A stretch of 64,000 nt of DNA from Ovis canadensis (lineage: Eukaryota > Chordata > Mammalia > Artiodactyla > Bovidae), in NCBI RefSeq assembly GCF_042477335.2, contig NC_091246.1, positions 254,867,501-254,931,500 on the forward strand, given 5' to 3'. How positions within the stretch are numbered: the stretch's first letter is position 1; every line of letters starts with the position of its first letter. Positions 51,101-60,100 of this stretch are shown here, piece after piece. Under the pieces are notes generated by a model. The model saw only the letters and a list, made by a program, of their open reading frames with translations, had not been told where the DNA came from and did no database searches. The translations under genes and the position numbers were made by a program.

Positions 51101-54100
51101 CTCAGGGAAGACAGGGTCCTCCCAAGGCCATGCAGCTTTCCGCAAGACGCCGCCTTTAGTGACTGACTGCCACGGTATGCTTGGGGGACTGTCAGCACTA
51201 ATGGAAACGGCCGCGACGAAAGTGCGCCCGACTGCAGGAGGAATCCAGACACCATCCTGGGGGCTGGAGGCCACCGGACACTGTCGGCATTCCCCTTCTT
51301 GAGGTGCTCAGTAAATGTGGAGCGAGAAAAAACCCCAAGCTCTGAGACTGCGGGCAATGAAAGCCACCATAAAGGCAGCTGATGGCTCCAGAGAGTTGGG
51401 ACTCTCTCAGGGTCCTGCTGACGATAAGCAGCAGGGATCCTGCCGAGGCCATGCTCCCCTCACCTCATCTTGGTGAAGCCTCGGGAGGTGGGGCTCCTCA
51501 TCTCTGTCAGATGAGGAGCCTGCAGCCCAGAAAGAGGAGGGGCTGGGGGCCAGGTCAGCCAGAGCCAAGGACCCCCACTTCAGGGAGAGCCCAGAACTCC
51601 ACGGGGTGCAGTCTGGGTGGAGCCCGGTGCTCCCCGCCCCTCGCCTCAGGCCTGCCTACCGGTCAGGGCCTCCTTGGCCAGCAGCAGGGCCCGCCCATCT
51701 GCCTCCAGCTGCTCCCGCCGGGACTCAAGCTGCGCCAGCTGCCTCTGCACCTCAAACAGGCTGCTCTCCAGGGCTTCCTTCTCCGAGCTGCAGCACACGA
51801 CATACCTGAGGCCTGGGACTCAGCGCCCGGGGCCCCAGAGGATTCCGGGGGCGTGGCCAGGCAGGGCCAGGTGCCACCCTACCTGCCCAGCTGGGTCCAA
51901 TGCGTGGGCGGGGCTGGTCACCGGGCGACCCTGGCCAATCCCTCCCAGGGGGGCCAGGCAGAGCCCAAGGCCTTACCGCAGGCGTGCAGCCTCCTCCGAC
52001 AGGGCCCGGCCTTCACGCTCGGCGGCCGCCAGCTGCACTGCCAGGCCAGCCCTCTCCTTGGCCAGAGCCTCCTTCTCCCGCGTTGCCCGCTCCAGCGCCT
52101 CCGTCTGCCGCTGCGTCTCCTGTCGGGCCTGCTCCAGCTGCTGCTCTCGCTCGCTCACCTGCCTGGAGAGCTGGCCCCCACTAGGCACTGTGAGCGCCAC
52201 CCCTGGGATCTCCCCTGCTTATCCTGAAGCATCCCAGCTCTGGGCCTGACCCAGCCCTGGCCTGGCAGGCAGGAGACCAGGCCCAGGCCCAGGGTCTACC
52301 CTGACGTGCTGTATCTGGACAAATCACAGCCTTCTCTGGACCTGCAGTGCACAGGGTCCTCGCTCAGTCTGGGCAGTAACTGAACCCTTGCTGTTCCCCC
52401 AGCATGTCCAGGGAAGGTGGGTATATAGCACAGACCACAGGAGAACTGCCCCACAGGCTGCAGGGAGGGGCCTGGAGCCCGGCTCCCGCGCCACACGGGC
52501 TGCTCGCTAGCGACCTCTCCCAGGAAGCCAGGCCCTCCAGGACAGACCCAAGGTCCCTCCAGCTATGGTTTCCCAGCACGCCTGACTCCAGTTCTGAATT
52601 TCTCTGCCTCGTATCTACTAAGCGGTGACTCGTTTTTCCAAGTGTTTACAAGGTGCACTCTTCAGAACAACCCTCTGGGATGAGAGCTATCATCCCAGTG
52701 TTGCAGATGGGGCCACCGGGACATGGGGGCGTTGGGGAGCTTGCTCCAGGTCCCAGCTTGCAGAGGCGGGGCTGGATTTCAGCGGGGAATCAGGCTCCAG
52801 AGCCTGTTACTTCCAGCGTCTAGAAGCCCTCCAGTGTTGCCCCTCCACCCACCTGGGCGAGCTGTTCCTGCAGCCGGCAGCGCTCGCGGTGCAGCTCGGG
52901 GAGCTGGCGCTCCAGCACCTCCCGGGCCCGCTCCGCTGCCCGCAGGGAGCCCTCCAGGCCCTGCCGCTCCACCTCCTGCTCCAGCCGCTCCTGCTGCAGC
53001 CGCTCCTGCTCCTCCTGAGACGTGGCGGCCGCCTGCTCCACCTGCCGCTGCCGGCCCAGCAAGGCCGCCTTCTCCTCCTCCAGCTGCGGGTCAGGCGGGG
53101 CTGAGAGCGGGGGCAAACCCAGCCCTCATGCGGAAGGGGGCCCACCCATCACCCACACTGGGCTACAGGACAGGGGAGGTTCCCAAGGGCCAAGCGCGGG
53201 GCCGGAGGCCATCAGGCCATTGGGGAGGAGACGCAGGGCCTGCAGAGCTTCTTTTCCATCAGACCACAAGGGAGAAGACAGACGGAGTCAGAGACAGAAC
53301 AAGACAGAGGGACAGAGGCGTCCAGGGAGGGGTGGGCTGGGCCTGAGCTGGGCCTGGGGACGCCTCTGGGGGGTCTCTGAGGAGCAGGGGCGGGAGTAAG
53401 GCAGGAGGGTCCACGGGCCCACCACGTACCTGGGCGACAACGCAGTTCAGGGCCAGCTTGTCCTGCGCCAGACCCTCATTCAGGGCGCTCAGCTTGGACA
53501 AGGCATCCCGCAGAGAGGCCTCCTCCGCCCTCAGCTTGGTCGTGGAGAGCTCGAGCGCCACGCAGCCAGCCTCCGCCTGCAGGGTTGGAACCAGCGGCCA
53601 GACGGTCAGGCGGAGAGAGCAGCGAAGAGACGCGAGGGACGCGGAGACGCAGAAGCACGAGGAGAAAGTCAGAGAGATGGGCGGAGGGGGAGGCGTGGGG
53701 AGACAAGGCCCTCAGACAGGGCGGGGCCACGAGAAGGAGATGCAGCGTGAGACAGAATCCCTGCAGACGGCCTGCTGCCCACGCAGAGCTGGACGAGGGC
53801 CGACAAGGCCGGCTCCCGCCACAGGGCACGGCCAGAGGTCAGAGGGCACCAGCGTGGGGTCGGGGGCGGGCCTGCTCAGGGCCTAGACACAGGGAGTGGG
53901 GCCGGCACCAACCAAGAACGGTGCCCCCAGCGCTCACAGACCCCAGGACCTGTGCCCGGAGATGGGGCCGGACGACCTGAGTCACAGGCCCTGCCCCAGA
54001 AGCACCTGGAAAAGCAGAGGTATGACCAGGCCTGGAGGGCAGTTCACTTACGGCTGGGATCAGAGGTCTGTTTGCGGCCCAGGACAGAGGTCAGCCTGAG

Positions 54101-57100
54101 TCTAGGAGGAGGGGGCCAGCCTGTGGCCAGAGGGAGAAGGCCTGGGGCCCAGGGCAGAGGTGGGCTTGTGGCGGGGTGGCAAACGGGAACCCACCTTGGC
54201 CAGCGCCTCGGCCACCTCAGCCTTCTCGGCCTGCAGCATGTCCCGCTGCAGCGTGGCACTGCTCAGCGCCTCCCGCACCTCCACCAGCTCCTTCGCCAGC
54301 CCTGCGCGCTTCCCTTCCAGCTGCTCCAGTTGTCTGTGGCTGTGGGGCAGAGGGCAGGGGTTGCCCCAGTCACTCCCCTGAGTCTCCCACCGCCAGACAT
54401 GCTGGAGCAGCGAGAGGCCAGGCACGAGGCAGGAGCCTCACCCACAGGGACAGCCAAGCCCACGGTGACTCTGAACCTCAGTTTTCACATCTGCAAAATG
54501 GGGTAACACCCACCTTGTGAAGTTGTTAAAAGGACGTGTGTCTTTACTGTAACCTGACATACCTCCCCAAGGGCCTTCAGAAACAAGGATAACATCCACC
54601 GGCACAACGTGCTAAACATCACTGTCACTTATGCCTCAGAGAAATAAGTGAACAGTACAGTGATTAAGACGTTAACTCTGAAGCCCCAGTGATTGGGTTC
54701 AAATCCTGGGTCTTCAACTTAAATGACCTTTCTGTGCTTCAGTTTCGCTGTTGATAAGATGGAGCTAATAACAGCCCCTACATCACAGAGTTATTAAGAA
54801 GGTGAAACAAGAGAATCTAAGCGCTTAAAATGGTGTCTGGTACTTAGTAATGTTAGTATTAGTCTTATTATTATAACTTTAAATTTAAAAATAATATTAT
54901 TAATTAAAATAATGTTACATATAAAATGTTACGTTTTAATTAAATAATATGGATGACAGAGGATGAGATGGTTAGATGACATCACCGACATTTCAATGGA
55001 CATGAGTTTGGGTAAACTCTGGGAGTTGGTGATGGACAGGGAAGCCTGGCGTGCTGTGGTTCATGGGGTCGCAAAGAGTCGGACACGACTGAGCGACTGA
55101 ACTGAACTGAATGTTATGTGTAACTTTATATTATACATGAAGTTACATATAACTATTATTTAATGTTATCTTCCCTGGTGGCTCAGATGGTAAAGCCTCT
55201 GCGTACCACGCGGGAGACCTGGGTTCTATTCCTGGGTCAGGAAGATCTCCTGGAGAAGGAAATGGCAACCCACTCCAATATTCTTGCCTGGAAAATCCTA
55301 TGGACGGAGGAGCGTGGTAGGCTACAGTCCGTGGGGTCACAAAGAGTTGGATACGACGGAGCGACTTTGCTTGCTTTCATATAAATGTTATATACATGAT
55401 TACAGGGAAGTTACTATATATTGTAACTACAGGGAAGCCTGCCATGCTTCCATGCTGCCATGTGTCCACGGGGTCGCAAAGAGTCGGACACGACCTGGCA
55501 ACCGAACAACAAAGTAACTGCTGTTATATTAGCTGTTATCATCATCCACACACTGCCTCCGACCAGCTCTGATCTCTGGGAAACGACTCCACCTGCCTGA
55601 GCCCCAGTTTCCTGCAGGTCTGGCTAGGAGACCCTGCCGCAGGGGGTGCGGCGAGGACTCCGAGCACGTGGGAGGCCCGCGCACAGTCAGTGCTCCCGAG
55701 CCCCCAGGGACAGCCAGGGCCCCGGGCCCAGCTCAGCGCCAGAAGCCACTCGCCTGCGCTCGAGCTCCCGGCGCGCCCGCGTGCAGTCCTGAGCCGCGTC
55801 CTCCCGCTCTTCCTCCAGCTGGTCCCGCTGGCGCCGCAGCTCCTCCTGGGCCACCTGCAGCTTCTCCCGCTCCTGTCGCAGCTCCTCGGCCTGCTGCTTG
55901 GCCGCATGCAGGCTGTGGGCCAGGCTGTCCTTCTCTCTGCAGGACGAGAGAAGGGGCCGCTGAAGGGGCTGCCAGGGCCCCTTCCATGACGGAGGATGGC
56001 CACGCTACTGTGCTAGCCAGGAACCACAGACTGCCGTCTTCCGAGGCCCGTGCCTCCAGGAAGCCTTCCTGCCCCTGCATGTGGCCCACTCATCTCCTCC
56101 ACGTCTCCCTGGAGCCGACTCTTTCCAGCCAAGAGAATCCAGACATCCTTCTTCCCCATCCAGCCCCACTTGGAGGCCCAGAGAAATGGGTGGAAGCCTC
56201 GCCTCTGGGTGAAGAGGCCAGGCCAGGCTTGAGACATGTGGGCACTGTTGCCGCCAGGTCTGCTGGCCCACCTAGCCCGGGAAGGCCCCCTTACAGCACC
56301 CCATGCCCTTCAGTTCTGGGAGGCCCAACAGACTGGGCATGTCCAGATCCCAAAGTCTGCTGCCCAGGCCAGCAGCACGTGGCAACCAGGGCAAGGGCAA
56401 GGGAGGGAAGAGCCTCCTTCCAAGACTCGAGTTTCTGGTTTAGGGCTGACGGCTGTCATATCCTCCACTGCCAACTCCCCTTTGCTCAAAATGGCACCCC
56501 GTGAATACACTAGGTACGAAGGCTGGCAGTAGGCAGAGGAAAACATAACAACGTGAAATTAAGAAAAACAATACCATGCGAAATGAGGCATTCACTAAGA
56601 ATACTACTACAAAAAAGCACTCCTCCTTCCAAGGCGGGAAGCACTGGTTTTGCCATGAGATGGACCAGAATCCCATCGCCTACCCCAGCGACACTGCTGT
56701 GTGACCCTGGGCAAGGCTCTCAACCTCAAGACAGTAACAGCAGTGGGGTGCATGGGGTTGACAGGAAGGCTGACTGAGACTGTACATGTGAAGGACTTGG
56801 CAATGAGCCTGGCACACAGGAGGTGTACGGGGGACGCTTGCAAACTGTCAGGAAACATGATGGAAAGCAAAGCCAGGGCATTAACAGGGTCAGGATGGGT
56901 GGGGGAGGGAGGGCTGTGAAGAGATTTCACCTTTTTATTTCCCTCCATTTTCAACCTTTTTATTATGTAGTTACATTAAAAAAGAAAAATAAGCAAGAAC
57001 AAAAAATCAAAACCATCAGGCAGCCAAGAATGGATAATTTCTTGTCCCTGAAATCCCCAAGAAACAGAGTCTAGAATAACACTGCCAATATGACTCTCGG

Positions 57101-60100
57101 GGCTGATGGAAATGCTTCCTAGTCATACGTGCACTTGAAACGAAGCTAACGCAACTGCGGGATTGAATTTTCGCTTTTGTAAACGTTGCCTTATATTTGA
57201 ACAGACACACGTGGCCAGTTACGACCGTATTAGTGCAAATCCAGCACGTGCAGGCTGACTCATCCCTGGGGCTGGGCGCCCCACCTCTGGCCTCTGGCAC
57301 CTGTTCAGGAGGTCGACGGTGCTGCGCAGGCGCTGGGCTTCCCGCTGCGCGTCCTCCTGGGCCCGGGCGGCCCCGTCGGCGTCGTCCCGCAGACGCTGCA
57401 GCTGCTCTTCCAGGGCACGGCGCTCACCCTCACTGTCACTAAGCTGCTTCCGCAGGGTGCCCAGCAAGTCCTGGCTGGCCTCATAGCGCCCCCGCATGTC
57501 CTGTGGCAGAATCACTGAGTCCAGGGAAGCCCTTGCTCTCCGCAGGATGTACACCAGCCTGCTCTGGGACCCAGACCTGCGTCCATCCCTGGGCGGCAAA
57601 GTGGAGCGAAGCCCATAGGCTCAGTGTCCACTCCCCTGCACGGTGCCCTCCCACCCTTCTGACACCTCTGCCAGGGCTCTGAACCTCCAGCTCCTGGGGC
57701 CCCAGACAACTCCTACCCAAGTCTCCCAAACACCAAGCACACTCCTTTCCGCACCCCGCGTCTGACGCCCTCACCCAAGGCTGTCTTGGTAGATGTGGGC
57801 GCCTCGTCTTCCGCTCTACACCAGGACTCTAGCTCCACCCAGGCTCCGCCCCTAGCGGCTCAAGCCCCTCCCACACCAGGACTCTAGCTCCACCCAGGCT
57901 CCGCCCCCAGCAGCTCAGGCCCCTCCCACTCCAGACGCTGCGCGCTCGGCCACCTCCGGTCCCGACTCTCTACCCTCTCCCCGGGCTCTGGCTGCCCCTA
58001 GGGTTTCCTAGGGTGCTCAGGCCCCACCCACGGAGGCGCCAGGCCCGGCCCTGGGCTGGATCCCCAGCACAGGGTGCTCAAGCCCTGTCCCACCTGGACC
58101 TGTAGCTGGCGCTTGTGCAGAGCCGAGTGGATGAGGGCCAGCGTGGAGTCCGAGCATGCGGGGGACGGGCCTCGGCGCGGGGAGCGGCCGCGGCCGGGTG
58201 AGGGCCGCCTCGGCGGGGACGGGGTCCGGGCCCCCGAGAGCCCCCGCAGGCTGCCGTCCGAAGTGTCCGCTGTGCGCTCGGAGCCACTTAACTGGACGCC
58301 GCTGTCCGTGTCCGACAGGACAGCCTGGGGGTGGGTCAGAGAGAAGGGGAGGGGAGCTGCACGGTTAGTGGGGCGCAGCGCGGCCACTGGAGTCCTGGCA
58401 TCCAGCTTCACCACAGACTCCGCAACACAGCCTAGGGCCCTCCCAAAAGCAGGCTTCCTGATCACAGCCCTCAGCCCACCGGGACGCCTTCCGTTTACTG
58501 AGAAGACACCATAGAGCCTTTCTCAGACGGGCAGGGAACAGGCAGTGCCTCCGCTCCGGACAGAGTTTGAGCTGAGAACAGCAGGGAGGGCGCCAGGGCC
58601 CTCAACCGCTTGCAGTTCAGCTCAAAGCCACCAGGGGACGCAGTGGTCCAGGCCCGCCTGCCCTGGCCCTGCCCAGGCCCCCGCCAGCGCTGGCCTGCCT
58701 CCAACCTGGGCCATGTCCCTCAGGGTCTGCTGCAGCCCCTCTCCTTCCTCTGCCTCCAGGGCCGCCTGCTCCTGGAGCCGCAGGGATTCCTAGAGTGGCG
58801 TTGGGAAGACAAAGAAAGAGTGGTCAGGGTCTCTGCCCTAGTCAGAAACCACAGTCTCCCTACCTGGACCACCGCCCATCAGAGCGCCTGGAAGGCCATG
58901 CCCAGAGGCCAACGGCTTGGGAGACCCCACAGCAGCACCAGTGGCCTCACTGAACAGACCAGGCCCCAAGAGGTACAGTGTGTGCTCCAGGGCACACAGC
59001 CTGTTGGAAGAGAGCTGGGCGTGGAATCCAGGCCAGACCACACACAGGATGACCAACCCAGGCAGCACCCATGAGGGGTGTCCCTCTGGTGGGGAGGCAG
59101 CTGAGTTCCAACAGGAAGAGCCCTGGGCTAGCAGGGCATAGGCATGAGTTCCAGTCCTGACGGGCCAGCAACATGGCTCTAGAACTCTGGACAAGTATTT
59201 TCTCCTGGGCCTCAGCTTCCTCATCTGTATAATGGGGATCACGCTACAGAACAGCTGAGGGGATGAAATGGGATAAAGGAAGCGAACGTGCTAACCACTA
59301 CGGCTGACACATACTAGGTGCTCACATTAAAGCTGCACACACTAGGTGCTCAGTTAACGAGGGGTGACGCGGATTCTGAGTGGGCTGCCCAAGCAACCCA
59401 GCCCTCAGCCTACATCTGGTCCCTCCCATCGCACCCCGCGTCTCACCAGGGCCTCAAGCTTCTCGCTGAGGGCTTTGTTGAGCTGGTCTTTCTCCAGATT
59501 CTGGTCCTGAAGGCGCGCCACTGTCACGGCCAGCTCGGTCACTCTGTAGGCGGGGGAGCTACACAGGTGAATGGGAGGCCCACCCAGCTTCTCAAACCCC
59601 CAGCTTCCCCAGACCTGAGGCAGGGACGCTAGCTGGCCGCCCTTGCTGTGTGACCTGGAGCACCTCCTCTCTGGGCTGCAGACTTCTCATCTCTGAATGA
59701 GAATGAGGTGCCAGGCACTTTATCTCATGGGGAATCACTCTGGGACCTGCCTAGATCTCAGGAGCAGAGTGCTGCTGGGCGCCAAGCCACCCAGTCGTGT
59801 CTGACTCTTTGCGACCCCGTGGACTGTAGCCCGCTAGGCTCCTCTGTCCATGGGATTCTCCAGGCAAGAAGACTGGAGTGGGTCGCACGCCCTCCTCCAG
59901 GAGGAGGGATCTTCGTGGTCAGGGGATCTTCCTGACCCAGCAATCGAACCCTCCTCTCTTAATCTCCTGCACTGGCAGATGGGTTCTTTAGCACTGGGAG
60001 CAGAGGCTGAACTGCAAACCTGGGCAAGAGCCCTCTGAACCTGTCTTCCCCTCTGCCAAACAGAGGACCTGGGGAGACTGGCCAAGCGCACACAGGGGAA

